From NCBI GenBank assembly GCA_013396995.1, contig VWZP01007940.1, forward strand, positions 1,225,431-1,289,430: DNA of 64,000 nucleotides, in the 5' to 3' direction. The notes beneath the pieces were generated by a model. It saw nothing but the letters and a program-made list of their open reading frames with translations. It was not told the DNA's origin and did no database searches. This document shows positions 1 to 11,995 of the stretch, one piece after another. The stretch is from Dicaeum eximium (Eukaryota > Chordata > Aves > Passeriformes > Dicaeidae). How positions within the stretch are numbered: the stretch's first letter is position 1; every line of letters begins with the position of its first letter. A program made the translations under genes and the position numbers.

Positions 1-2079
1 TGTTAATTTTGCAGCTAGCTATTTTCCCCCTGCATATATAGTTTAATAATGTTTCAGATTTAACAAGTAAACATTCTGATTAGAAATATATCATGATCTA
101 TACGTCTTCAAGATTTCAGAATTTCATTCTTCACTGTATATATTAAAGACTATGTGATCTTGAAAGACTGCTAGAAGGACACATACCTAGTCAAGTCATT
201 ACAGCAGGTTAGCATCTAACTTGTAGAAGACAGAGCTAAAAATACAAAAAGCCAAAAATCCCTTTCATCCAAATATTTTTAAATATACATGCATAAAATG
301 AGTGGAAATGTACTTTTGTGCTAATTTGATTAACATAAAGGAAAATCCCATTTCTTCCTGTGATATGTAGTTCTCAGAAAAGGCCAAAAATCAAAATAGA
401 TCTTGTTTTTCACCTTACAGACTTTAACTGTTCTGAAACATAGGGATTAATACCACTAAAGGATTTTACCTAAGACAATTAATCATGTAATTGGTTGAAA
501 TAAAAGGACGTCCCATTATTCTATAGAGTCAAGCTTACTTATCTGCTCACTTTGGCCAGTTAGAAAGCAAAGGAAAAGGTAGGAGGTATACCCTTTACAA
601 GAGAAGGAAACATCCTGTTGCAGACTTTCACCTAGTAGTCTGATGGTTCAAAATCAACCAACTAACTCATCTGACTTTTTGCAAATCAATCCCAATTTAT
701 CAGAACCCTTTTTTCCTAACTTTAAATAAATGCTAACCCATTTGATAGGTTAACTGTGACCTGTAGGCAGTTTGCAATTACACTGTTATGGCTTTTGGCT
801 AAACATTACTCATGCTGTGTTTAGTCACTGAAGTTTACATTTCTCTTGTTGCACCTGGATCACTCAGGATGCTTAGAACTGGAAGCAGAAGTAAGAAATA
901 TTTTCTGAAATTCTGGTGATCAGTGCTAAAACTTCACCTAACTTCAGATGCAAAATTACTTTTAGAAATGCATCCTTAATCATCTTAATATAGAAGCACA
1001 TCAAATACTAGATCTCCATAAATATAAAGCATATAAAATCATCTGTGCATCTAAAAGAGATTTGCTATTTCATTTCCACTTAGCCTATAATGCCTTATCA
1101 GTAATACAACTATACACATGCTATGTAATATATATAGCTACACAGAGCTAATATGTGACTCTGTGCAGGGCTTTCTTCATCTGCTCAGCTGCTTGCAGCT
1201 AATGGGCTGTAGCAATCTTCTTTAGCAAAGTGTTTGAAACTAACCCTCCCACCAAGTCATTTTCTCTCCCACCCTAATACTAAATATTGCATGACAGCTT
1301 CGTTATAAGTGCTACTTAGGGCCTGTCACAACTGAATGGTATACATCACAGAAGCCTTCTGAACCAGGACACTAGCACTGAAGGTTATGAACACAAGAAT
1401 GCAGCTCACTTGTAGCACCATCTGCCCTTCCAAAAGAATATGGAACATAAACTGAGTGAGTATACAAGGGCAGAGTGACACTGCTGAGCTGTTACATTTA
1501 CTACACATTTTTGGTATTTTTAACTTACCTCTGCAAAGATGAAAAGTTACTAACTGTTGTGTCATTGGATCTATGCTTACAGAGTCAGAGATGATCAGGC
1601 AGGGAAGCAGAATTTAGAAATAATTTTATGGGAAGTTGAAAGTGATGCTGTTGTCTCTTAAGGATTCTAGATCTCTCGAAGTTTCATTTGTTTTCACCTA
1701 ACTGCCTCTCTTATTGTAAATAAAATATCTGTGTGACTTTCGACTCAACTTATAGATAGTTGCAGAATTAAAGGCATTATTGAAAGAATTCAAGGCTGCT
1801 TGGTACATATTTGCCATAGGACACCCTTCAGGTGCTTCCCTTTCATTTTTATTGGATTTTAAGATAATAACTTGAAATTAATTTACTCCTAATATTTGTG
1901 TTAGTTCCACTAAAGAAATTGTAATTCCTGAAACAGAAAAAGTCACAGAAAGGAATCTTCTAATACACTGTTGAGATGCAAGAGGTTTTTGATTGGTTGG
2001 AAGAAAGTATCTACAAACATAAATCAATTCATTGATCTGAGACAAAAAATCTTTTAAGATCAGTTTAAAATCAGTGGGG
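1..2079. other. AT-rich noncoding DNA, nothing recognised
   Basis: No repeat family, RNA gene or convincing coding region is visible on either strand. The open frames are under 80 codons and resemble nothing known. Short AT runs are the only texture. It is read as intergenic or intronic background. Confidence 0.6.
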
Positions 2080-2790
2080 TTGAGAACCACCCCTGCTGCT
2101 CCTGTTCCCTGTGTTGTCTGGGGTCTCTAAGGGTGGGGCTGGTACTGCCTGGATGCTGCAGAAGTGCCATAAGGTGCCATAAGGAGCTTGGGGGGAGGCA
2201 AGGGCCAGGTCTCACTGACCATTTTGTGACCAGAGGACCAGATCAAACTTCCCAGTGGGACATTTTCCTGGGTTTTGTGACCTTTCCAAGGACCTCACCC
2301 TTTCTTTTGGGTGAGATGTCAAACACGGCCTTTTTGGAGCTGAGATTTCTGCCTGGGGCTCATGCTGCTCTGTGTGTGCCCAGCATAGGACACAGTTTCC
2401 TGGCATGCCCGTAGGGGAATGGGAGAGAGGCTGTTCTAAACCCACACTACAACTGCTTCCCATGGCAGCAGGATGGAAAAGATGCAGTGGAAGATGAGGT
2501 GGGCAAACTTGTGCCCACAGAGGCAGGTGGTGTGGAGCCTGTATGGAAGATGGGTCTGGGGAAGGAAAATGGGAGAGAACTACTCTCTGGGAGGAGAGTC
2601 ATCATCTGGGCCCACAGGGCAATGGCCACACAGTGCAGCTGTGGAAGCAGGACCCTGCCAAGGCTTGAAGCTGGGTGCCAGGCGATCTGGGGCTGGATGC
2701 CCACAGGAAGCAGAACCCTTGATCTCATCTGCAGCCCTGCTCTACCCCTTCCCAGGAATGGCAGTGAAATTCATCAGCATGTAGTTCGCT
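2080..2790. other. GC-rich block of unknown origin
   Basis: This block stands out sharply in base composition from the AT-rich DNA on both sides and has few CpG dinucleotides, so it is not a typical CpG island. It carries several overlapping open frames of 80-110 codons on both strands, as expected in GC-rich DNA where stop codons are rare. None resembles a known protein. A 10-bp unit (tgccataagg) is repeated in tandem near 2166-2185. It could be an old LTR or internal piece of a retrovirus-like element, a decayed retrocopy, or an exon-bearing conserved block. Nothing seen decides between these. Confidence 0.4.
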
Positions 2791-5700
2791 GCATCTTCTT
2801 TCTTGCCCTTGAAGAATAGAGTGATTTTGGGTTTTTTTTTTCAGACCTCAGGACCTTTCCTAAATCACCATGATGCTTTACTTTCATAGGAAATTTTATT
2901 TTCACTTCTATATCAAAGAAGTGAAACAGCATAAGCTGGATGCAGTAATAAAAATTTTACCAGCTGGTCTCAGGGTTTTTTTAGTTACTCAATGTGCATT
3001 TCCTCTACTAAGTTCAATGCAGACACCGTCTCAAGTGAAGCAGGTGCTGCCAGCAGCCAGCTTTTGAGGAGGACCACAGCTGCAGTCATTATAAGCTGAA
3101 AGAACTTGCTTGTCCAGCAGCTCTGACAGGTAGCATCAGCTGGGGAGAGTCCATGTTCAAATCAATTCGTTCTGATGATTTCCATCTGAAGATACAGAGT
3201 GATTGGCTGGCTAGAAATACACCTTTAAAGTCACAGCAGTGATTCTAATGGATTTGTCAGAGAGAGTTCTACAGAGAGGTTAAAATTGGCTGTCATTCCA
3301 CAGCATTAGCAGAAGGAATGAAATCCTTTGGTAGGATGATATGATTTTGTTTAGAAATAACAGTGAGCTGTTGCATTTAAAAAATGTATGCCTACAGCAT
3401 TCAACTGGTTTTAATACCCATCAAACTTTTGTAATATTTAAATTTAAGGAGGGGAAGTATTATAAGGTGACATATAATTTTTTTTCAGTCATTTCTGCAT
3501 TATACTATTTATTTGATCCATTTCTACTCAGCAAAATGAAGGCATACCTGGAGAAGGAGTAACCAGGACAATACTAAATTTACCAGACACAACATAATGT
3601 GAAGTTTTTATGGAAATTTCAAAGCACTTAAACTAATAAAAATGTTGTAAACCTTTAAACAGAACCAAAATTAATAGTTTTGTCAAATTTTGAATATGTT
3701 TATGATTTTTTTTCATACATACCAAAGACGTCTACTTCAGAAACATATTCTCCTATTACGTTAGATTTAATAAAAGAGCCTGAAACTCTATGCAAGAAGA
3801 AAATAATAATCCTTCCACCAGGGGCATTCTGAATTATGCTGTGTGACAACTTTTCCAGCTGGGACTCCAGGTGGCTATAAGTATGCCATAGCAGTAATAA
3901 AGCAGACTGCATTTACCCACACAAGCTCTGATCTGGAGTACATATTTAAAGCTCAAATTTTTAAAACATAGATTTAAACGCTGTGTTGGCCTGCTGTCTC
4001 TAAATGCACACGTATCTTCTTTTACACACGAGAAGAGCTGCGCTAATTTCTACTGAGAACACTCGCTCGAATTAGTTAAGCCTAAATGTAAAGAATGGGT
4101 ACAGTTATTCTCTAACAAGCAATTCATCAATTAAAGATGATTTTCTACAAAAGCCAAGCCAAACTAAAACTCTGTTCTAATAAGGAAAGCATGTTTTCTT
4201 GTATCAATTACTTTGAAATATCAGTTTTTACCCTATATCCCACAAACTTCACCTAGATAAAAACTCTGTCTTTTTTCATTGTTGCAAAATTCATGATAGC
4301 TACCTCTCTAACTTCATTGTCATTTCCATTAAGGATAAGTATGATTTTCTGAAATAATAGCTGTCTTCTCTCTAAAACCATGGACAAAAAGATGAATAGG
4401 ATATCCATTTCTAAACAAAGCTAGAGTAATTTTATTTTCTAAGCAGTTGCATAAAAGTGAAAATAAACCATTCCTTCTAACACAAAAAGTTATCACAAAT
4501 CACATCCTCTGATTACAACAAAAAAAAAGTAGAAAAAACTGGCCATATTTTTTTTAATATTTTGTTCCATCTGGATGATATAAGCTTCTGTATGAAACCA
4601 GAAGGATCCCTAATATGGATATAAAATATTATGACAAGAAAAGAAAAGTCTAAAATATAAAGTAATCATTTTTATTATGTTACACATTGTGGTATAAGAA
4701 TATGCCACATCTATGTAGTGTTGTGTTAAGTTTTTATTCTAAAGTGATGATTGTCATAAATGTTGGTTCTCTGCAGAGATCACTGAAGTACAGAAACTGT
4801 GGTAATAGGTTCCATTATGATATTACTGTATCTCTTCTTAAAGTATTTATCTTGATTTTTCTATAAAGCAGTTATTTCTCCTTTGTAAAGATCTTTGTAA
4901 ACTCAGCACTCTCATATTGCAGAAGATTAATGGACTTACAATGCACAATTTACTTCATTAAATCCTTAGTTAAATTCTTCTGACACTTTGCTAGTGCTAA
5001 AATATTTTGAACATATTTTATTTCATCCAAAGACAAGAAACTGAGTCAAAATCATCTTAAACTTTTCATTCTAGTGTTCTACAGCTCAATTTCATTTAAA
5101 ATATGCCTACTAAAAGCCAAGTCAGCTTTACTCCTCTCTCGATATTTTCTTTTGTTGTTTTTCCAGTAGGTTAGTTACACAATCTCTCACAGCTTGATAA
5201 AACAATTTGCACTAAATAGAACAACTAACAGAAGTTGTATAAGGTAAATCAATAGAAATGAAAATTGTATGAAAATAGTAAGATGAAACAGACAGAGCAG
5301 AGTCAAAAATATTTTTTTTAAGTTCTTCAGAAAATAATTTCTCAAAATAAGGAGCTAATATAATTCTTACTCATATCTCATCCAAATCTGTCCATCCAAA
5401 TAAAAATAATGCTAAGATCTGGAGAGTTTTGCTCCTCTACTGAAATTTTGTTACTCAACTGCACTGTTCAGTGTCAAGTTAAAAATAGACACTATGCTGA
5501 AAACTTTCCATAAGTCTGTACTTGCAAGGCATTGTTCATATACTTCTCATATCCTTTTCCTATTTTATGATCTTTCAGTGTCCTCATAGTTTATTTTCCT
5601 GCATTGGGACTGATAAAGCCAATTCTGTTTCTGTTCCTAAGTGTATTTGTATTAGTAGAATAAAAGAAATGAGGGTATCATGGGGACTCTTTCAATATTT

Positions 5701-7005
5701 CACCAAAAGGTCCTTTTTTCAGAAACAGTCTAAGGAACACTATATTTCAGATTAACTCTTACTTGCTTACAGTAAGTAGACTAAAAATATGAACTAAATT
5801 AGCAATTTTTAAAAGAATCAACAAATAGGACAAATATGAAAATATGAGGAGACATATGAGGGGACACTCAATTCTCAGTGAGTGGACTGCTTATGAAGAA
5901 TGACTTTGACCTTCTAAGCTTTTTGTGCTTTTGAATACAGTTAACTAAAGGCATGTTGCCTCTGAAAATCAGATCTTAGTAGGCTGTTTCAAAGACAGAA
6001 TCTTCAGGCCATTTGTCATTTTTCAAAATTCTTATTTTCCAGTCGACTTTTCATTTAGTGACAGTAGGTTGGGAAATAGCAATGAAATTAGGAGAAAATT
6101 CTCAAGTGACAGAAATAACACATCTGCAGTTATATAACACAGTGCAAAGATTCCCATCTTTGTCTACAATTACAGGCACATACCTGCCTAAGAGACACAC
6201 TAAGTGGTGTCACTGTACCTTTGCTTGAGGCTGCCCAGACATGGCACATAGCCCAGGTGTAGATTTACTAGGAAGGTAAGGTGTGAATTTTGTTTCCCAG
6301 ACATCAGAGCTACAGGCTAGACATAAAAAAAAACAAAGCTATGCTGATGTTTAGAGGCTTAAAATTTTTAGTTTCCTACCAAAATTCATCCTGCAAGTCC
6401 AGCCCCTCGTTTGACTTAAAACAGGGACATGACCCTATTTTCACTGGTGTCACAGCTTAAGTCTCCTGTGATGCAGCTGTACCAGCCTCCTACAAGCTGC
6501 TGCAAGAATCTCTGACATGGAAGTACACTGTCAAAAAGATATGCCTTGAATTTCAATTTCCAATTTATTTTGGGCTATATGAAACTTCAAAAAAGACTTG
6601 AAGCATGCTGCAAAAGAGAAAAACTGGAAGAACTGCAAATTACAGTCACTGTATTAAACCTTCAGGTATCTATTACACAAGCAAATCTACAATTCTGTAA
6701 TTGTATAGAGTTCTATTTACTGTTATGGCTAATTCTTCTGATTATATTGACAGCTCTGCTGGTGTTCAATTCATGTTAAAATTAATAATGAGAAAATAAA
6801 GCTCACCAAATAAAAGTTTGTGAGTATAAAACACCAAACAGAAAAGTGCACACCCATATTACTGACACTACAATTAAGACTAAACCGGATTACAAAATTT
6901 TGTTCTGCAAACGAAGTCACTGAAAGGAACCTGTGATTAAGGGCATACAGTGACTGCCAGAATCCTTTTGGAGCCTCTGTGTTTAGCACAGTGAATTAAT
7001 TTTTG
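2791..7005. other. AT-rich noncoding DNA, nothing recognised
   Basis: Long AT-rich stretch with scattered A and T runs and small open frames (under 80 codons). No mobile element end, tRNA-like internal promoter or splice-site-bounded conserved exon was recognised. Confidence 0.55.
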
Positions 7006-7031
7006 TTTTCTTTTCTTTTCTTTTCTTTTCT

Positions 7032-7065
<34 letters not shown>

Positions 7066-7100
7066 CTTTTCTTTTCTTTTCTTTTCTTTTCTTTTCTTTC
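7006..7100 (+). repeat. (TTTTC)n microsatellite
   Basis: About 95 bp made only of pyrimidines on the + strand, mostly TTTTC pentamers with two interruptions by longer T runs near 7031-7037 and 7054-7065. On the minus strand it gives an artificial lysine/glutamate-rich open frame, which is not a gene. A homopurine-homopyrimidine tract with mirror symmetry of this length can adopt triplex (H-DNA) structure. That is a known property of the class, not something shown here. Confidence 0.95.
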
Positions 7101-7574
7101 TATGCCTATTTTTGAATCTCTGACAGCTAGGCTATTTTCTTTTCTCTTCCATTGGCTGCACTTGGTACATGTCATGTTCAGGCAAAAAGGGAGATTCGCC
7201 TTTACAAGAGAGACATTGACATACTGATGTAAGGCCAGCAAAGGCTGACTGTCATGATTAGGGCACATACACAACCCTATGACATGGCAGGAGAGGGTGA
7301 AAGAGCTGGATGTGTGCAGATTCAAGAGGAGAAGAAAGTGGAAGTATCTCTTATCTACACCTACTGAAGACAGAGATGTACCTCCAGGAAGTGACAAAAT
7401 TCTCTCACTATTAATTTTAATGCCATTTAAATACCAGCAGAGCTGTGATTTTAATTACGATAGCTATAATAAAAACTAAAACTTTAGACAAATTATCACC
7501 CTTCTTCTTGTGTGATAGACAGCTGTAGATTTAATAGAGTAACTGTATTTTGCAGTTCTTTCAGCTTGGCCCTC
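7101..7574. other. Noncoding DNA, nothing recognised
   Basis: Sequence between the TTTTC microsatellite and an old CR1 fragment. The short open frames here show no recognisable protein similarity. Confidence 0.5.
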
Positions 7575-7835
7575 TGTGACAGGGCAAAAGCCAAAAGACA
7601 TCAGATTCAACAAGGAAAATTCTGTCTAGATATTAGAAAGAAATGTATGGAGTTAGATTGGTCAGAAACTGAAACAGCTGTCCAGAAAGAGGGTACCCTC
7701 CCCGCTTTTGCAAGAGCAAACTTGACTAGACTGTAGTCAAAGAACATCATTGACAGAAGCGTGATGCCATGACAGGGATTGGTTTCTATGCCTTCAAGGC
7801 ATCTTTTCCAACTTTAACTGTCTAGAATTCTAAAA
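7575..7835 (+). mobile_element. Old CR1 LINE fragment, 3' end, sense
   Basis: The order of landmarks follows the CR1 3' end: a 'gacagggcaaaag' segment, a stretch like the 'agatattagaaagaa' block that ends in 'caggctgcccag' in younger copies, then 'catcttttccaactttaactgtctagaattcta', which matches the terminal 'tcttttccaacc...attcta' of CR1. It is heavily diverged with small indels, and its 5' part is missing, as is usual for CR1. It carries no coding capacity. Exact borders are uncertain by tens of bases. Confidence 0.7.
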
Positions 7836-10800
7836 ACTTACATTAATCTCTAAGTAGTGTATGCCTTGCAAAAATAAAATTAAATGTTGTATTAAAAGTA
7901 GTGAGGAATTTCTGAATGTGAGATACAGATCAGCAGAAAAATAATTCTAGGAGTAGTTGGAAACAAATCTCAGGAGCATCTACATATATTGAAAAAGGAC
8001 TGAATTACTTTCTTAAAGCCTTTAAATAAGGGCTTTAACTAAGATTTTTTTTTAGTTTGTTCTGAAAAGTTTGCCATAATTTTGTCCAGAGAAGCTTCAC
8101 AAATTAACATCTAGCATGTATACACTTGTAGAACAAATTTCTTTATATGGGCTCCATATGTTTTATTAGGGCTGACTTCTTGTAGATGTGAAAAGACAGA
8201 ATAGAAATATTTATTGACAAAAGTTCCAGAGAAATAAATATATTTTTCTTTGTCACCTTTTCTTCACACTATTTCTAGCATACTTGAAAAAAAAATCATC
8301 CCTTTTGATAGTTTTATATATAATTCTCTGTCCTAACCTTTTGTCCTCTCACTTCCTAACAGTAGAATTAAGTCATTCCATCTCACTGAATTCACTGATT
8401 GCATCTTGAAGAAGTTTAAAAAACCAAACTCTTCCTTCTTCAAAACTTCCTTTCTTTGGGGAATTTATTATCTTTTTTTTTTTTTTTCTACCAGAGGAGT
8501 GTTGAAAAAGCATTAGAAATAGTTTTTTATAGTTTTTATACATATTTGAGGAACCATGTATTTATAGTTTCATCTATCCTTGTAGTCACTAAGATATTTT
8601 CTGTTTGCATTGCCAATTGTTGGCCTTCTAAGGGTGTTACAGAAGAAAGAAGCAGGAAGTGCAGTGTCAGAAAGGTGTCCATGAAATTATTTGGTTTCTT
8701 TGTTCATCAAATAATGTTTCAGACACTTCTGAGAGGCACCTAAGTTTATTGATTTACCTTTGAAAAACAGCTCCTAACCATCCTGCATTTTTCTGCAGCT
8801 TCTGAATAAACTGGAAAGTAATCTAGCCAGGTATTATATGTAAGATCCCAATAGATTTATTTTCCATGAGCTCTCCTAGTCTTCTCTACAATTGGGTTGC
8901 TTTTTTGGCATCTAGAATGGAAATCTCTTACCCTAATGATTTTTTTTCTTTGGTACCTTAAGTCATCTCCTAGGACTTAAATTATTAACAAGGGAGTGAA
9001 CAAATTCCATTAAGAGGTCTTAAGATCTCATGCAATTTGGATTTTACAATAAAATTACACCAAGTCTAGTTTGGCAAGGATAAAATGTTGTGTGATGGCA
9101 TTAGACTGAAATACTTGAAAACCTGCGTCCAAATTTAACTGCAGACCTCTAGATATGGTTTGCCTAAGCATTTATTCCCTGATTGCATCCATCCTCTCTC
9201 CATAAAAAAGCTATTTATCTTGTGTGTGTTGTCTGCAAACAGTTTAGGCAGGTATTTACTTTTAACTATCTACTTTATTACAATCTCTGGCAGTGTCTAG
9301 GGGTACGGAATTCCATTGGGAAGCTTCTGTGACACAATGCAAAGCCAACAGCCTAGAAAGATTTCTTGTGAAGAAGCAGAGGAGAGAGGAAGATTTAGAA
9401 TCAATGTAGCATTAACCTTCTTTTGCTGTCATGAGACTTACCAAGCCCTGCTTTTCATAACAGCAATTTAGCTTTCCTTAAACAGAATCAGAGGTAATAA
9501 TGAAATACAGTAGAGAGTACTCATTTCTTAACTCAGCAGAAATCAGATTTTGCTTGCATAGGACACAGAATTCTATTGTGATAAATTGCAGTGCTTTTAC
9601 TAAGCCATTATGTGTTTTTATGGCTGTGGTTTTTGCATAGTAAATCCTGTTGAAAAACAAAACCGAGCAAGGCCCACAAATTTTTTATACTTTGATGAAA
9701 AACACATTTTCATAGATGGGAAGGTTTTCCTAAAATAAAGCATCTCAACTTATATCTCAATACAACTCTAAAGAAAGAAACCAGTGAGACAAAAATATTA
9801 AACATTCTGACATAAATAACATTAAGAGATTAATGGAAAATATTATAATAAACAAAAAAAAATGCTATGCAATTAATGAAAAAAAAATCCTTTAGCTACA
9901 GGATAAAAGATCCTAAAATCTAACCAAATAAGTACACAAAGAAATACTTTACAGTATGCCAACAGACACTTTAAAAAGCTTTAGGATTTGTCTCAAGTAT
10001 TAAACTTTTAGAGTCATGATGACTATAAAATGCTATCACTAAGAGCACAATTAAGTTAAAACTTCTAAGTATCATGAAATGAAGTCCTAATGCAGATTTT
10101 AAAATCTAACTTGCTCTAAATTTCAAATAAATATGGTTTTCTTAAAAGCACATAGTTCTGTCTCTATTAGGGTGGGTGGGAATATTTTCAACTATAGAGT
10201 GGATATGACAGAAAATACCAGCTTGCTCTTCTCAAAGCTTCATGGCAGAACTCAAATTATTCTTAGTGTGTTTTAGAGGTCCTTATTACATAGATCCTGC
10301 AGAAGAATGAAGTACACATAAACAGAAAAATATAAACTGCATACACAGGATCACTATGTGTATAAACTTCTATCTTGTTTGCAATGACTGAACAATATAT
10401 AAAATGTTAAGTAATACTCTCTATTGATAATTAATCATGTGAACTACATTCAACTAAAGAACAAAGTACCTCAGGGAGATATTTTAATGCCTGGTATCCC
10501 TGTAAATTTAATTTTTATTGTTTTTTCTGACACTCTTAGAAGACCCCAGGCTCTTCATTTCCCTGTAAAGTATTAATATAGAGATTAAATTTACAGATGG
10601 TTAAAAAATGTAGAAGTGATGAAAGTTTCTTGAGAATATTGATGGGTTTTTTCTCACTTTCAGTTTCTATTTTTTCCTACAGAATTATAATACGTTTCAT
10701 TAGGACTCTTAAAGAGAACATCTAATCATGTGATTATGTTTAAAAACAAGCAGGAAGTCTTATAGATTTTTTTTCTGTTAAAAGTCTTTAGTAGTCAAGA

Positions 10801-11021
10801 AATTACCTTTTGTGATTGCTTAGTTCTCCTGCACAGAACAGATAAAGAACAGGTTTACCTTGACCGTTCTATGGACAGTAATTTTTAGTATTTCATCAAA
10901 ATGTTTAAATCACTTCTAACTAGTATTGATCTCTTAAGAACTTTGCTGAGTCTCCTGAACAGTAGTGTATCAGTCTCTTTTTAAATGTAGCTAAGACACT
11001 ATTTTAATAATATCACTATGT
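7836..11021. other. AT-rich noncoding DNA, nothing recognised
   Basis: Contains a poly-T run at about 8473-8487 and several shorter A runs. The open frames are short and unlike known proteins. No mobile element was recognised until the CR1 that begins at 11022. Confidence 0.55.
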
Positions 11022-11308
11022 AAGAGCTGTTTTCAACCTCTTCATCCCAACCTGTATTGACACCTGGGGTTGCCCCAACTTAGGTGCAGCACTTGGCATT
11101 TGATCTTATTATTCCTCATGAGATTCCCATACTCCCACTTCTTGACCATGTCCAGGTCCCTCTGGCATCCTGTCCTTCAGGATGGCACCCTGACTTTTGG
11201 GTGTGCCAACCACAGCACTCAGCTTGGTGTCCTCCACACATTTGCTGAGGGTGCACTCGATCCCTTCCTCGTTAATGAAGATATTAAATAACACAGGTGT
11301 TAATACAG
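11022..11308 (-). pseudogene. CR1 ORF2 reverse transcriptase fragment (inverted part)
   Basis: Read on the minus strand, it encodes the part of the CR1 reverse transcriptase that spans catalytic motif C. The frame shows GIECTLSK followed by CVEDTKL, where active CR1 has FADDTKL. The first two residues of the metal-binding FADD box are altered, and a later frameshift follows. It continues through the region usually reading 'LMKFN...' up to the 'GWEL' segment. Less than a tenth of ORF2 is present. This is a decayed piece of the insertion described for 11022-11995. Confidence 0.8.
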
Positions 11309-11700
11309 ACTGTGGGTGAGCAGGTTGAAAACAGCTCTGCTGAGAAGGACTGGGGGGTGCTGGTGGGTGAGAGGCTGGACATGACCCAGCCATGGGCACC
11401 TGCAGCCCAGAAACCAAATGTGTCCTGGGCTGTATCCAAAGCAGTGTGGCCACCAGAGCAAGGGAGAGGATTCTCTGCTCTGGTGAGATCCCAGCTGCAG
11501 TTCTGCATCCAGCTCTAGGGCCCCTAGTAGAGGAGGGATATCAACCCATTGAAACAAGTCCAGAGAAGGATACCAAGGCAATTAGAGTGATGGAGCACCT
11601 CTCATATGAGGAAGGGCTGAGAGAATTGAGATTGTTCAGCCTGGCAAAAAGAATGTTTTGGGGTCACCTAACTGTGACTTTGTAGCACCTGAAGAGAGAT
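11309..11700 (+). pseudogene. CR1 ORF2 C-terminal fragment (sense part)
   Basis: Translation in the + frames shows the typical CR1 C-terminal run: SSAEKDWGVLV, then AAQKPN and later SALVRSQLQFC, followed in another frame by EEGLRELRLFSLAKR. Frameshifts separate these blocks. It is the tail of ORF2 downstream of the reverse transcriptase motifs. The DNA beyond about 11700 is the CR1 3' UTR. No functional protein is possible. Confidence 0.8.
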
Positions 11701-11995
11701 ACAAGATGGAGAGAGACTTTTTACAAGGGCCGTTAGTGGCAGGGCAAGGGGGCCCTGAAAGAGAGTAGGTTTGTCCTAGATTAGGAAGAAATTCTTTACT
11801 GTGAGGCTGGTGAGGCACTGGAAAATGTTGCTCAGACAAGGTGTGGGTGACCCAGCCCGGGAAGTCTTCAAGGCCAGGCTGGATGTAGCTCTGAGGAACA
11901 CAAACCAGTGAAATGTGTCCCTGCCCATGGCAGGGGTTTTGAACTAGGTGCTCTTTATGGTTCCTTCCAAACCAGGCCATTCTATTATGTTCTGA

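Larger units (their letters stand above)
11022..11995 (+). mobile_element. CR1 LINE insertion with inverted 5' segment
   Basis: Two CR1 pieces lie head to head and are neighbours in the element's own coordinates. The antisense piece (about 11022-11308) and the sense piece (about 11309-11995) meet at the same point of ORF2. A 17-bp segment is present in both, at 11322-11338 and, inverted, at 11023-11039. It shares variant bases (ggttgaaaac) that differ from the usual CR1 sequence, so both pieces probably came from one RNA template. This is the arrangement produced by twin priming in L1. The sense piece runs through the ORF2 tail and 3' UTR and ends in a decayed ATTCTATG-type terminus near 11995. 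Reading frames are broken, so the copy is dead. Confidence 0.85.

Noticed and set aside
6996..7397. 133-codon minus-strand frame with lysine-rich tail
   Set aside because: The tail is the TTTTC microsatellite read backwards, and the rest has no recognisable domain.
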